A stretch of 64,000 nucleotides of DNA, taken from positions 1,027,001 through 1,091,000 of the forward strand of contig NZ_CP045067.1 in NCBI RefSeq assembly GCF_016864015.1. Direction: 5' to 3'. Positions 9,645 to 20,526 of this stretch are shown piece after piece (position 1 is the stretch's first letter; every line of letters begins with the position of its first letter). The translations under genes were made by a program, and so were the position numbers. The notes under the pieces were generated by a model. It worked only from the letters and a program-made list of their open reading frames with translations, searched no databases and had not been told where the DNA came from. The DNA is from Lacinutrix sp. WUR7 (GTDB taxonomy: Bacteria > Bacteroidota > Bacteroidia > Flavobacteriales > Flavobacteriaceae).

Positions 9645-10454
9645 ATGAAAGATAAGAGGATATTGTATGTATCATCTGAGGTAGTACCTTATTTACCAGA
9701 AACCGAAATTTCTTCAATGTCGTTTGAAACACCTCGAATGGTAAACCAACAAGGTGGTCAGATTAGAATATTCATGCCTAGATATGGAAACATTAATGAA
9801 AGAAGACATCAATTACACGAAGTAATTAGACTTTCTGGAATTAATTTAGTGATTAATGATTTAGATATGCCGCTTATTATAAAAGTAGCATCTATACCAA
9901 AAGAGCGTATTCAGGTTTATTTTATAGATAATGATGAGTATTTTAAACGTAAAGCGACTTTAACAGACGAAGACGGTAAATTGTTTCCAGATAATGATGA
10001 GCGTGCTATTTTCTTTGCAAAAGGAGTTATAGAAACGGTGAAAAAATTAAACTGGTCTCCAGATATTATTCATGTTCATGGATGGTTGGCTGCTTTATTA
10101 CCTTTATATCTTAAAGAATATTATAAAAACGAACCACTATTTAATGAAAGTAAAATAGTTACGTCTATATACAATCAAACCTTTGAAGGATCGTTAAACA
10201 AAGACATGTCTAACAAAGTGAAATTTGACAACATTGAAGGGGATGCAATAGAAACGCTTAAAAAACCAACTTTTACAAATTTAATGAAAGTTGCTATTGA
10301 CTATTCTGATGCTTTAATAGTTGCATCTGAAGAATTACCAAAAGACATTGAAACCCATTTAGAAGCATCTAAAAAACCAGTATTAGAGTACAAAAATAAA
10401 GATGAATTTAGTGAAGCTTACACCAATTTTTACAACACAGAAGTTTTAAGCTAA
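9645..10454 (+). CDS. Half-size glycogen/starch synthase family protein (GT5 N-terminal domain only)
   Basis: The 269 aa correspond to the N-terminal Rossmann domain of GT5 glycogen synthases: ILYVSSEVVPYLPET at the start, IRIFMPRYG, and DIIHVHGWLAALLP near residue 145. A full GlgA has about 480 aa. Here the whole C-terminal nucleotide-sugar-binding domain is absent, and the family's N-terminal KTGG motif is replaced (EISSMSFETPR). From memory, short versions at this position next to panC and DUF4270/glmS are common in Flavobacteriia, so this is a conserved lineage-specific form rather than a fresh truncation. Catalytic activity is doubtful; a regulatory or glycan-binding role is possible. 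The DUF4270 gene follows after 15 nt. Confidence 0.85.
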   Translation: MKDKRILYVSSEVVPYLPETEISSMSFETPRMVNQQGGQIRIFMPRYGNINERRHQLHEVIRLSGINLVINDLDMPLIIKVASIPKERIQVYFIDNDEYFKRKATLTDEDGKLFPDNDERAIFFAKGVIETVKKLNWSPDIIHVHGWLAALLPLYLKEYYKNEPLFNESKIVTSIYNQTFEGSLNKDMSNKVKFDNIEGDAIETLKKPTFTNLMKVAIDYSDALIVASEELPKDIETHLEASKKPVLEYKNKDEFSEAYTNFYNTEVLS

Positions 10455-10469
10455 CTGCATCACATTACT

Positions 10470-12089
10470 ATGAAAAAAACAATTAAAGCAATTAAAGCAA
10501 TAAGTCTACTTTCGCTAATAACATTAGCATTTGTAGCTTGTGACAAAGATTTTTCTACGCTAGAAAGTGAAATTCAAGGATATCAAAATTTTAGCACAAA
10601 AGACGCTACTTTCACGGTAACAACATATAATAAAAAGATAGAAGCTGTTCAAAGTAATGCTCTTTCTTCTAATTTATTAGGTGTTTATAATGATGATATA
10701 TATGGCTTAACTACGGCAAGTGTTGTAACCCAAGCTACACTTTCAACTTATGCTCCTGAATTTGGGGACTCACCAGAACTTGTTTCTGTAATATTAACTA
10801 TACCTTACTATTCAACACTTGAGGATACAACAGAAGGAGAATCGACCTATTCTATGACAGCTAAAGATTCATTATTTGGTGATTCTGATGAATCTCCAAT
10901 AAAGCTATCTATTTATAAAAACGGATATTTCTTAAGAGATATTGATCCAGAAAGTCTAGAGGAATCTCAAAAATACTATTCCAACGCAAATACAACTATA
11001 AATTTTGACAATCATATAGAGGCCACCTTATTTGAAACCGAAGGCACTCTTGAAAACCCTCATTTTTTTCCAAGTAAAGAAGAAATAACTTTAACTACTA
11101 TTGAAGATGAAGAGGAGGTAGAAGAAAAACTATCTCCAAGGTTTAGAAAAGAACTAAATGCTCCTAGCGGCTACTGGGAGAGCTTGTTTTTCGAAAAAGA
11201 AGGTATGACGGAATTAAGTAATGACAATAATTTTAAAAATTATTTTAGAGGTCTTTATTTTAAAGCAGAAGCTGTTAATGGAAAGGGTAATTTAATCATG
11301 CTTAATTTTAACAATGCGATGATTGAACTTAATTATACAAACCTTACTGGTGAAACGGATGAAGATGGTACGGAACTTAGAGAAGATCAAACACTTCAAA
11401 TAAACCTAAATGGAAACCGATTAAATTTATTTGAAAACAACATTACGAACGCAGATGTAATCGATGCTTACAACAACCCTGATGAAGTTAATGGTGATGA
11501 TAAATTATATTTAAAAGGAGGAGCAGGATCTATGGCTATTATAGATTTATTTGGTAATGAAGATACAGATAATAATGAATTACCAGATGATTATGAGACT
11601 TTTATAGATACATATAAAGACCAACGTCTTATTAACGAAGCTAACTTAGTTTTTTATGTAGATGAAACTGCTGGTTTAAACAAAGAGCAAGAGCCAAGTA
11701 GAGTAATAATTTATGATATACAAAATAACGTCCCTGTTATTGATTATTATATTGACAGTCCAAACACTATAGATCCTGAGTATTCTGTCGTGTATCACTC
11801 AACAGTTTTAGAAAGAGATAGTGATGGTTTTGGTGTAAAATATAAAATCAGATTAACAGAACATTTAAATAATATTCTTTTAAGAGATTCTATGAACCTT
11901 AAGCTAGGGTTAATGGTTACAACTAACATTAATGAAATTTCACCATACAGTATTTTTAACAGTGAAGACAAAGTACCATCTGGAACAGTAATGTCACCAA
12001 GAGGAACGGTATTACATGGTAGTAAAGCAAATGTCCCAGACGAAAAAAGAGTTAAGTTAGAAATTTTTTATACAGAACCAGAAAACTAA
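10470..12089 (+). CDS. DUF4270 family lipoprotein
   Basis: A 539-aa protein with a lipoprotein signal: a charged start MKKTIKAIKAI, a hydrophobic core, and a lipobox ending FVAC with Cys24 followed by DKD. It is expected to be an envelope lipoprotein. The rest is a beta-rich DUF4270 sequence, recognised mainly from its position between the half-size starch synthase and glmS and from segments such as YYIDSPNTIDPEYSVVYHST and DSMNLKLGLMVTTN. The biochemical function is unknown. glmS starts 6 nt after its stop, so the two genes are very likely co-transcribed, which hints at an envelope or amino-sugar context. Confidence 0.8.
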   Translation: MKKTIKAIKAISLLSLITLAFVACDKDFSTLESEIQGYQNFSTKDATFTVTTYNKKIEAVQSNALSSNLLGVYNDDIYGLTTASVVTQATLSTYAPEFGDSPELVSVILTIPYYSTLEDTTEGESTYSMTAKDSLFGDSDESPIKLSIYKNGYFLRDIDPESLEESQKYYSNANTTINFDNHIEATLFETEGTLENPHFFPSKEEITLTTIEDEEEVEEKLSPRFRKELNAPSGYWESLFFEKEGMTELSNDNNFKNYFRGLYFKAEAVNGKGNLIMLNFNNAMIELNYTNLTGETDEDGTELREDQTLQINLNGNRLNLFENNITNADVIDAYNNPDEVNGDDKLYLKGGAGSMAIIDLFGNEDTDNNELPDDYETFIDTYKDQRLINEANLVFYVDETAGLNKEQEPSRVIIYDIQNNVPVIDYYIDSPNTIDPEYSVVYHSTVLERDSDGFGVKYKIRLTEHLNNILLRDSMNLKLGLMVTTNINEISPYSIFNSEDKVPSGTVMSPRGTVLHGSKANVPDEKRVKLEIFYTEPEN

Positions 12090-12095
12090 TAATTT

Positions 12096-13943
12096 ATGTG
12101 TGGTATAGTAGGTTACATAGGTCATAGAGAAGCATATCCAATTATCCTTGAAGGACTGAAACGTCTGGAATACAGAGGATATGATAGTGCAGGAATTGCC
12201 CTTTTTGATGGTGAAAACCTAAAGATATCTAAAACCAAAGGTAAAGTTGCAGATTTACAAAAAAAATTAGAAGACGAAATATCTACTAACGGTAACTTAG
12301 GTATAGGTCACACACGTTGGGCAACCCATGGTGTGCCTAATGATGTAAACTCACACCCGCACGCTTCCAACTCTGGAGATCTAGTTATTATCCACAATGG
12401 TATTATAGAAAATTACGCAGCGCTTAAAACAGAATTAACCAAAAGAGGCTATACTTTTAAATCCGACACAGATACTGAAGTTTTAATAAATCTTATTGAA
12501 GACGTAAAACTTAAAGAAAACGTAAAACTAGGTAAAGCAGTACAAATTGCACTAAACCAAGTAGTAGGAGCTTATGCAATTGCCGTTATTGACAAAAACA
12601 AACCAGACGAAATAGTTATCGCTCGTCTAGGAAGTCCATTAGCTATTGGAGTTGGTAAAGACGAATTTTTTATTGCTAGTGATGCTACTCCTTTTCTAGA
12701 ATACACAAAAAGTGCCATCTATTTAGAAGATGAAGAAATGGCAATTATTAGATTAAATAAAGAGGTTAAAATCAGAAAAATTAAAGATGATTCTGTTGTA
12801 GCACCTTACGTTCAAGAGCTTCAAATGAATTTAGAGCAAATTGAAAAAGGAGGTTATGAACACTTTATGCTTAAAGAAATTCATGAACAACCAGATGCAA
12901 TAAGAGACACCTACAGAGGACGTCTTTTAGCAAAAAAAGGAATCATTAAAATGTCTGGAGTAGATGACAATCTAGACAAATTTCTTCAAGCAGATAAAAT
13001 AACTATTGTTGCTTGTGGTACTTCATGGCATGCCGGACTAGTAGCAGAATATATTTTTGAAGATTTAGCAAGAATACCTGTTGAGGTAGAATATGCTTCA
13101 GAATTTAGATATAGAAACCCCGTAATATCTAATAAAGACATCGTTATTGCTATTTCGCAATCTGGTGAAACGGCAGATACTTTAGCTGCAATTAAGCTTG
13201 CTAAACAAAATGGAGCATTTGTATTTGGTGTTTGTAATGTTGTAGGTTCTTCTATAGCTAGAGAAACACACGCAGGTGCATACACACACGCAGGACCAGA
13301 AATTGGTGTTGCGTCCACAAAAGCATTTACCACTCAAATTACGGTATTAACATTAATTGCTTTAAAATTAGCTAAAGCAAAAGGAAAAATATCGAATCCT
13401 GATTATCATTACCACTTACAAGAATTAGAATTAATTCCTGAAAAAGTAGAAAGAGCATTACAATCAGAACCACATATTAAAGCAGTTGCAAAAATATATA
13501 AAGATGCAAAAAACTGTCTATACTTAGGAAGAGGTTATAATTTCCCAGTAGCTTTAGAAGGTGCATTAAAATTAAAAGAAATTTCATACATACACGCTGA
13601 AGGATATCCTGCAGCAGAAATGAAGCATGGTCCAATAGCATTAATAGATGAACAAATGCCAGTTTTTGTTATAGCAACAAAAAAAGGACACTATGAAAAA
13701 GTTGTAAGTAACATTGAAGAAATAAAATCAAGAGCAGGTAAAATAATTGGTATAGTAACAGAAGGAGATACCAATGTTAAAAACCTAGCCGATCATGTTA
13801 TTGAGGTTCCAGAAACTTTAGAATCTTTAACTCCTTTACTTACCACCATTCCACTTCAATTATTGTCTTATCATATTGCAGTAATGTTAAATAGAAACGT
13901 AGACCAACCAAGAAATCTAGCAAAATCGGTCACGGTAGAGTAG
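12096..13943 (+). CDS. glmS: Glutamine--fructose-6-phosphate aminotransferase (isomerizing)
   Basis: GlmS makes glucosamine-6-phosphate, the first step to UDP-GlcNAc for peptidoglycan and LPS. At 615 aa it is full length. MCGIVGYIG gives the N-terminal Cys2 nucleophile of the class II glutaminase domain, with HTRWATHG and HNGIIENY following. Two SIS sugar-isomerase domains occupy about 285-425 and 455-600 (CGTSWHAG, ISQSGETADT). The conserved C-terminal tail PRNLAKSVTVE is intact. There is no glmS ribozyme-like leader: the upstream gene ends 6 nt before the ATG. Confidence 0.98.
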   Translation: MCGIVGYIGHREAYPIILEGLKRLEYRGYDSAGIALFDGENLKISKTKGKVADLQKKLEDEISTNGNLGIGHTRWATHGVPNDVNSHPHASNSGDLVIIHNGIIENYAALKTELTKRGYTFKSDTDTEVLINLIEDVKLKENVKLGKAVQIALNQVVGAYAIAVIDKNKPDEIVIARLGSPLAIGVGKDEFFIASDATPFLEYTKSAIYLEDEEMAIIRLNKEVKIRKIKDDSVVAPYVQELQMNLEQIEKGGYEHFMLKEIHEQPDAIRDTYRGRLLAKKGIIKMSGVDDNLDKFLQADKITIVACGTSWHAGLVAEYIFEDLARIPVEVEYASEFRYRNPVISNKDIVIAISQSGETADTLAAIKLAKQNGAFVFGVCNVVGSSIARETHAGAYTHAGPEIGVASTKAFTTQITVLTLIALKLAKAKGKISNPDYHYHLQELELIPEKVERALQSEPHIKAVAKIYKDAKNCLYLGRGYNFPVALEGALKLKEISYIHAEGYPAAEMKHGPIALIDEQMPVFVIATKKGHYEKVVSNIEEIKSRAGKIIGIVTEGDTNVKNLADHVIEVPETLESLTPLLTTIPLQLLSYHIAVMLNRNVDQPRNLAKSVTVE

Positions 13944-13983
13944 CAATAGCGTTTTTACATAAACCTTATTATTGTTGTCATTT

Positions 13984-14017
13984 TTTAAGAAATTCTTAAA
14001 TTTTAGCCCCTAAAATT
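13984..14017 (+). terminator. Two adjacent small inverted repeats after glmS (possible weak terminator)
   Basis: TTTAAGAA/TTCTTAAA (13984-14000) and AATTTTAG-CCC-CTAAAATT (13999-14017) are back-to-back AT-rich hairpins downstream of glmS and upstream of the TonB receptor gene. There is no clean U-run, so termination is tentative. Confidence 0.3.
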
Positions 14018-14117
14018 AAAAGAATAGTACTATGCGTGCATAATTTTTAAAAAAACTTCTTAAAATTATCATAATATTTAATTATATTGGCTCAAATAAT
14101 TTAACTAAAACTAAAAA

Positions 14118-16922
14118 ATGAGAACAATTCTTTCAATTCTATTGTTGCTTTTTTGTGGATTAACCTATGCGCAAACAACAATAACAGGAACAGTGGTTGA
14201 CGATAGCAACTTACCAATTCCTAGTGCAAACATTATTGTTGTAGGTGCCTCCGTTGGTACTGTTACCGATTTTGATGGTAACTTCACATTAACAGTAAAC
14301 CAAAACCCTCCATTTACTATACAAGCAAGTAGCATTGGTTTTGAGGCTTCTTCACAAGAAGTAACTGCAAACAACCAAACCTTTAATTTTATTTTAGCAG
14401 AAGGAACTTCTTTAGATGAAGTTGTAATTTCAGCTTCTAGAACTCCAGAACGTGTTTTTGAATCTCCAGTAACGGTAGAACGTTTTGGTTTAAAAGAAAT
14501 TAAAAACACAGCTTCAGCTGACTTTTATGGTGGTTTAGAAAACTTAAAAGGTGTAGATGTAAACACAAATAGTTTAACATTTAAATCTGTAAACACAAGA
14601 GGTTTTGCAACATTTGCAAACACTAGATTCATGCAGTTAGTTGACGGAATGGACAATTCTACTCCAGCTTTAAATTTCCCTATTGGTAATTTAGTTGGTA
14701 TGATTGAAACAGATGTTCAAAGTGTAGAGTTATTACCAGGAGCTTCATCTGCATTATATGGTGCAAATGCTTTTAATGGTATCCTTTTTATGCGAAGTAA
14801 AAGTCCTTTTGACCACCAAGGTATTAGTGGGTTCATCAAACAAGGTATCACTTCTCAAAAAGCATCAGGAGATAATCCATATACAGATTTAGGTATACGT
14901 ATGGCTTACAAGTTTAGTGACAAATTTGCCGCTAAAATAAATTTTGGTTTCCTAAAAGGAACAGATTGGGCAGCTAATAGTATTGACGACACAGACATGG
15001 TAGGTGGAACACGTGCTAGCAACATTAACTATAATGGTTTAAATGTTTATGGTGATGAGGTTTCAACAAATATAAGATCTGCTTCAGGTTTTGGTTTTAT
15101 ACCAGATGTTGAAGTAAGTAGAACCGGTTATAATGAAAGCGATTTAACCGATTATAATGCGGAAAGTATTAAATCAGATTGGGGATTATACTATCGCCCA
15201 ATTACAGATAGCAATTTCGAAGTTTCTTATGTTGGTAAAGTAGGAACAGGTTCTACTATTTATCAGGGAACAAATAGATATAACATCGATAACTTCTTCC
15301 AACAACAACATAAATTAGAATTAAAAAATGATAATTACTTTTTAAGAGGTTATGTAGTTGCTGATAAAGCAGGAGATTCTTATGACATGGTATTTACTGG
15401 AATTCAAATTAACAGAGCTTGGAAAAGTGATCAAGATTGGTTTGGAGATTACATAGGAACCATTGCTGGTATCGAATTAAGTGGTAACCCTCAAGGTTTA
15501 ACCGAAGCCCAAAAACATGCTTTAGCTAGAAATGTTGCTGATGAAGTAATTGATACAGATGGAGATGATGGAATAGAACGTTTTGAGCCAGGTTCACCAC
15601 AATTTAAAAATGCATTTAACAGAAGTATAAATGACCCAGATTTAACTACGGGATCTAAATTTCAAGATGCATCTAAATATTACCATGCAGATGGTAACTA
15701 TAACTTTAGTCACTTAATTGACTTTGCAGATATTCAAGTTGGTGGTTCTTACAGAAAATACAATTTAAATTCTGGTGGTACTATTTATACAGATGGGGAT
15801 AGCGAAATAGATTATTCTGAGTTTGGTGTATATACTCAAATTCAGAAAAATTTCGAACTTAATGATGAAATGGAATTAAAAGTAACAGGTTCTGCTCGTT
15901 ATGATAAATCAGAATTTTTTGACGGTTTCATTTCTCCAAGATTATCTTTAGGTTTAACCTTAAACCAAAATCATAATATTAGAGGGTCTATTCAAACAGG
16001 ATTTAGAAACCCAACAACACAAGATTTATTTATTGGTTTAGATTCTGGTCGTGCTATTTTAATAGGTTCTGCTCCAGATAATTTAGACAGATTTTCTAGA
16101 AACTATAATATTAGTACAGTTGGTCAAAACGACTATGGACAATCATCTACTATTACACAAACAGGTGCTAGAGCTTATGACAATTCGTATACACAAAGTG
16201 CTGTTGAGGCACTTGCAGCAACCAATAACCCAGCAGTTTTATTAACTCCAGATGCTATTGCTAATCCAGAGCTTGTTAAACCAGAGAAAGTAACTTCTAT
16301 GGAAATTGGCTATAGAGGAAAATTCAATAAGCTAATTGTTGATTTTAGTACGTATTATAATAAATATCAAGATTTCATTTCTCAAGAAGTTGTAGTAGCT
16401 CCTTTATATGGTGAAGTAGGAACTCCTTTATCTGTAGCAGCAATTGCAAATGGAGATTACCAAGCATATAGTGCATATACAAATTCTAGTGTAGATGTAA
16501 ATTCTTATGGTGCTTCTTTAGGTCTTTCTACTAAAGTATTTGGTAGTTTCGACTTAAGCGGAAGTTATACCTTTACAAAACAAGATTATGACGAAAATGC
16601 GAATCCTAATTTTGAAACAAACTTTAATACTCCAGAGCATAAATTTAAAGCCTCTTTTGGTAATACTAATTTATTTGAAAACTTTGGATTTAATCTTTCT
16701 TATAGATTTAGTGATGATTATTATTGGGAAGCAACGTTTGGAGATGGTGTAGTACCAGAATTTCATACCGTGGATGCACAAATTAATTATAGAGTACCAA
16801 AATTAAAGTCTACATTTAAATTAGGTGGAACAAACCTTGGAGGTAAAGAATACTTTACGGCTATTGGTACTGGTCATATTGGTTCTATGTACTACATAGG
16901 ATGGACAATTAATAACTTATAA
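14118..16922 (+). CDS. TonB-dependent receptor with carboxypeptidase-like N-terminal domain
   Basis: A 934-aa outer-membrane receptor for TonB-energised uptake. It has a signal peptide (about 1-18, ending TYAQ), a CarboxypepD_reg-like domain (about 20-105, ITGTVVDDSNLPIPSANIIV), then a plug domain opening with LDEVVISASRTPERVFESPV and containing the LLPGASSALYGANAFNG motif, and a beta-barrel ending in an aromatic-rich strand (YYIGWTINNL). The substrate cannot be told. The GDSL lipoprotein gene starts 11 nt downstream, so the pair is probably an operon in which the lipoprotein handles a ligand at the cell surface. No clear promoter was found upstream. Confidence 0.93.
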   Translation: MRTILSILLLLFCGLTYAQTTITGTVVDDSNLPIPSANIIVVGASVGTVTDFDGNFTLTVNQNPPFTIQASSIGFEASSQEVTANNQTFNFILAEGTSLDEVVISASRTPERVFESPVTVERFGLKEIKNTASADFYGGLENLKGVDVNTNSLTFKSVNTRGFATFANTRFMQLVDGMDNSTPALNFPIGNLVGMIETDVQSVELLPGASSALYGANAFNGILFMRSKSPFDHQGISGFIKQGITSQKASGDNPYTDLGIRMAYKFSDKFAAKINFGFLKGTDWAANSIDDTDMVGGTRASNINYNGLNVYGDEVSTNIRSASGFGFIPDVEVSRTGYNESDLTDYNAESIKSDWGLYYRPITDSNFEVSYVGKVGTGSTIYQGTNRYNIDNFFQQQHKLELKNDNYFLRGYVVADKAGDSYDMVFTGIQINRAWKSDQDWFGDYIGTIAGIELSGNPQGLTEAQKHALARNVADEVIDTDGDDGIERFEPGSPQFKNAFNRSINDPDLTTGSKFQDASKYYHADGNYNFSHLIDFADIQVGGSYRKYNLNSGGTIYTDGDSEIDYSEFGVYTQIQKNFELNDEMELKVTGSARYDKSEFFDGFISPRLSLGLTLNQNHNIRGSIQTGFRNPTTQDLFIGLDSGRAILIGSAPDNLDRFSRNYNISTVGQNDYGQSSTITQTGARAYDNSYTQSAVEALAATNNPAVLLTPDAIANPELVKPEKVTSMEIGYRGKFNKLIVDFSTYYNKYQDFISQEVVVAPLYGEVGTPLSVAAIANGDYQAYSAYTNSSVDVNSYGASLGLSTKVFGSFDLSGSYTFTKQDYDENANPNFETNFNTPEHKFKASFGNTNLFENFGFNLSYRFSDDYYWEATFGDGVVPEFHTVDAQINYRVPKLKSTFKLGGTNLGGKEYFTAIGTGHIGSMYYIGWTINNL

Positions 16923-16932
16923 AATAACGAAT

Positions 16933-18432
16933 ATGAAAAATATAAAATATGCATTACTAGCTGCAGTCCTAGTTGGGTTTACAGCTTGTAAAAGTGAAGA
17001 TGATTTTATTGACTCTCCAGAACCTGAAGTAACTTTACCTGCTTTAACTGCTGGTTCTGCAGATTTCTCAAACTATGTTGCAATTGGAGCATCGTTTACA
17101 GCTGGTTATACAGATAGTGGTTTATTCATAGCTGGTCAAGAAGATTCATTTCCAAATACATTAGCAAAACAATTTGCAAATGCAGGAGGAGGAGTTTTTA
17201 CACAACCTTTAATGAATGATAATTATGGTGGATTAATTGCGGGAGGTAGTCCAATAATTAGCCCTTTAACTGGAGAAAGATTATTTGCAGAAAGATTAGT
17301 ATTTGGAGGAGCAGGACCTGTTCCATTACAAAGTGTAAATCCTGCGGCAATGTCTACTACAGATTTTGTTTTAAACAATCCAACAGGACCGTTTAATAAT
17401 TTAGGAGTACCAGGAGCAAAAAGTTACCATTTATTAGCTCCAGGTTTTGGAAGTTTAGCTAATTTCCCTGCCGCTGCTAACCCTTACGCTATTAGATTAA
17501 CGGGATTAACACCTAATGCTAGCATTTTAGATTTAGCAGTAGATCAAGCACCTACGTTTTTCACTTTAAGTGAAATAGGTGGTAATGATGTTTTAGGATA
17601 TGCAGTATCCGGAGGAGATGGTAGTGACTTAATCACACCATTACCAACTTTTGATGCCGCATTAAATGGAATCATTGCAAGGTTAACTTCAAATGGTACA
17701 AATAATGTTAAAGGAGTAGTTGGTAATGTACCAAACATTACAAGTTTATCTCACTTTACAACAGTTCCTTATAATCCAATTCCGTTAAATACAGCAAATG
17801 CTGCTCTTTTAAATGGTGCATACGCGCAATATAATGGAGGATTACAAGTAGCACTTGCTAATAATTTAATTACTGCAGATGAAGCTGCTGCTAGAACCAT
17901 AATGTTTGAAGTTTCTACAACAAATACGATGGTATTAATAGATGAAAACTTAACAGATTTATCTGGATTAGGTCTTCCTAGTTACAGACCATCTACATCT
18001 ACTGATTTATTTGTATTACCATTATCTACTTTAATTCCTGATGGATATGGAACTCAAATTCCTTTAGCAGATAAATGGGTTTTAACTCCAGAGGAGCAAG
18101 CAGAAATTGCTACTGCAACGATGAATTACAACACTTCCATTAAAGCAGCAACAGATGCAAATCCAAACTTAGCTTTAGTAGATTTAAATGATATTTTAGA
18201 CCAAGCAACTACAACAGGTATTATATTTGATGAATATGATTTGAATACAGAATTAGTATTTGGTGGTCTAGTAAGTTTAGATGGTGTTCATTTAACATCA
18301 AGAGGCTATGCATTAATGGCAAATGCCTTTTTAGATGCTATAGATACTAATTTTGGTTCTAACTTTAGAGCTTCAGGTAATGTAGCAAAAGCTACAGATT
18401 ATGGTGTAAACCATTCTCCTTTATTACCATAA
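16933..18432 (+). CDS. GDSL/SGNH-type lipoprotein
   Basis: A 499-aa protein with a lipobox ending FTAC at about Cys19. SGNH hydrolase blocks are recognisable: block I is AIGASFTAGYTD (Ser in GASFT instead of GDS), a block III-like IGGNDVLGYAV supplies the Asn, and block V is LDGVHLTSRGYALMAN (Asp-x-x-His). It is probably an envelope-anchored esterase or lipase acting on an imported lipid or ester, and is coupled to the preceding TonB receptor (11-nt gap). A strong terminator follows. The substrate is unknown. Confidence 0.85.
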   Translation: MKNIKYALLAAVLVGFTACKSEDDFIDSPEPEVTLPALTAGSADFSNYVAIGASFTAGYTDSGLFIAGQEDSFPNTLAKQFANAGGGVFTQPLMNDNYGGLIAGGSPIISPLTGERLFAERLVFGGAGPVPLQSVNPAAMSTTDFVLNNPTGPFNNLGVPGAKSYHLLAPGFGSLANFPAAANPYAIRLTGLTPNASILDLAVDQAPTFFTLSEIGGNDVLGYAVSGGDGSDLITPLPTFDAALNGIIARLTSNGTNNVKGVVGNVPNITSLSHFTTVPYNPIPLNTANAALLNGAYAQYNGGLQVALANNLITADEAAARTIMFEVSTTNTMVLIDENLTDLSGLGLPSYRPSTSTDLFVLPLSTLIPDGYGTQIPLADKWVLTPEEQAEIATATMNYNTSIKAATDANPNLALVDLNDILDQATTTGIIFDEYDLNTELVFGGLVSLDGVHLTSRGYALMANAFLDAIDTNFGSNFRASGNVAKATDYGVNHSPLLP

Positions 18433-18451
18433 ATTACATAAATATTTATTT

Positions 18452-18484
18452 AAAAAAACGCCTTCAAAATGAAGGCGTTTTTTT
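18452..18484 (+). terminator. Terminator after the GDSL lipoprotein gene
   Basis: CGCCTTC-AAAAT-GAAGGCG flanked by an A-run and a 7-nt T-run forms a long stem with a classic U-tract, 19 nt past the stop. Confidence 0.9.
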
Positions 18485-18532
18485 ATGCATAAAAATCTGT
18501 ATCTTTTGATATATTTTTTAAATTAAAACCAC

Positions 18533-18540
18533 TATATTTG
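18533..18540 (+). promoter_or_regulatory. Promoter -7 box for atpDC
   Basis: TATATTTG is an exact TAnnTTTG match, with a TTTG at 18505-18508 as a possible -33 element (24-nt spacing, slightly long). The leader to the ATG is about 80 nt and contains a small ACTCC/GGAGT hairpin (18560-18577). Confidence 0.6.
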
Positions 18541-18596
18541 CAGCGCGAAAAAACCTCGTACTCCGCTCAAATGGAGTCACATGTTATTCGTAATAA

Positions 18597-20135
<1,539 letters not shown>

Positions 20136-20153
20136 TATTTAAAACAATAAACT

Positions 20154-20432
20154 ATGTATTTAGAAATTGTATCACCAGAAGCAACTTTATTTAAAGGAGA
20201 AGTAACAAGTATTGCTGTTCCTGGAATAAACGGAGAGTTCGAATTATTAAAAGATCACGCTCCTATTGTTTCTCTTTTAAAAGAAGGAAATGTGAAAATT
20301 TATGGCGATATTTCTTTAGAAGAAGAAGTAAAAGATAAATTCACTACAGGAAGTGATAAAGCAACATGGTTAGCAATTAACTCTGGTACTTTAGAAATCA
20401 ACAACAATAAAGTGATTGTATTAGCAGACTAA
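20154..20432 (+). CDS. atpC: F1F0 ATP synthase subunit epsilon (short form)
   Basis: The 92 aa cover only the N-terminal beta-sandwich of epsilon (MYLEIVSPEATLFKGEV, GEFELLKDHAPIVSLL). The C-terminal helical domain that inhibits ATP hydrolysis in the 130-140-aa forms is missing, which is typical of this phylum. It forms part of the central stalk with gamma. It is co-transcribed with atpD and ends at a strong hairpin shared with the convergent umuD. Confidence 0.95.
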   Translation: MYLEIVSPEATLFKGEVTSIAVPGINGEFELLKDHAPIVSLLKEGNVKIYGDISLEEEVKDKFTTGSDKATWLAINSGTLEINNNKVIVLAD

Positions 20433-20451
20433 TTACAAACACATATTATAT

Positions 20452-20485
20452 AAAAAAAAGCTTCAGAAATTCTGAAGCTTTTTTT
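20452..20485. terminator. Bidirectional terminator between atpC and umuD
   Basis: GCTTCAGAA-A-TTCTGAAGC lies inside flanking A- and T-runs, giving a near-perfect long stem with U-tracts on both strands. It sits between the convergent atpC (+) and umuD (-). Confidence 0.9.
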
Positions 20486-20526
20486 ATTTTATATCGGTTC
20501 CAATGCCATGAAAATAGCACTAAAAA

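Noticed and set aside
12060-12096. Possible glmS ribozyme
   Set aside because: Only 6 nt separate the DUF4270 stop and the glmS ATG, and no ribozyme-like fold is present in the preceding coding sequence.
12986-14509. Minus-strand frames over 100 aa opposite glmS and the TonB receptor
   Set aside because: Antisense to strongly conserved coding sequence; no family resemblance or regulatory signals.
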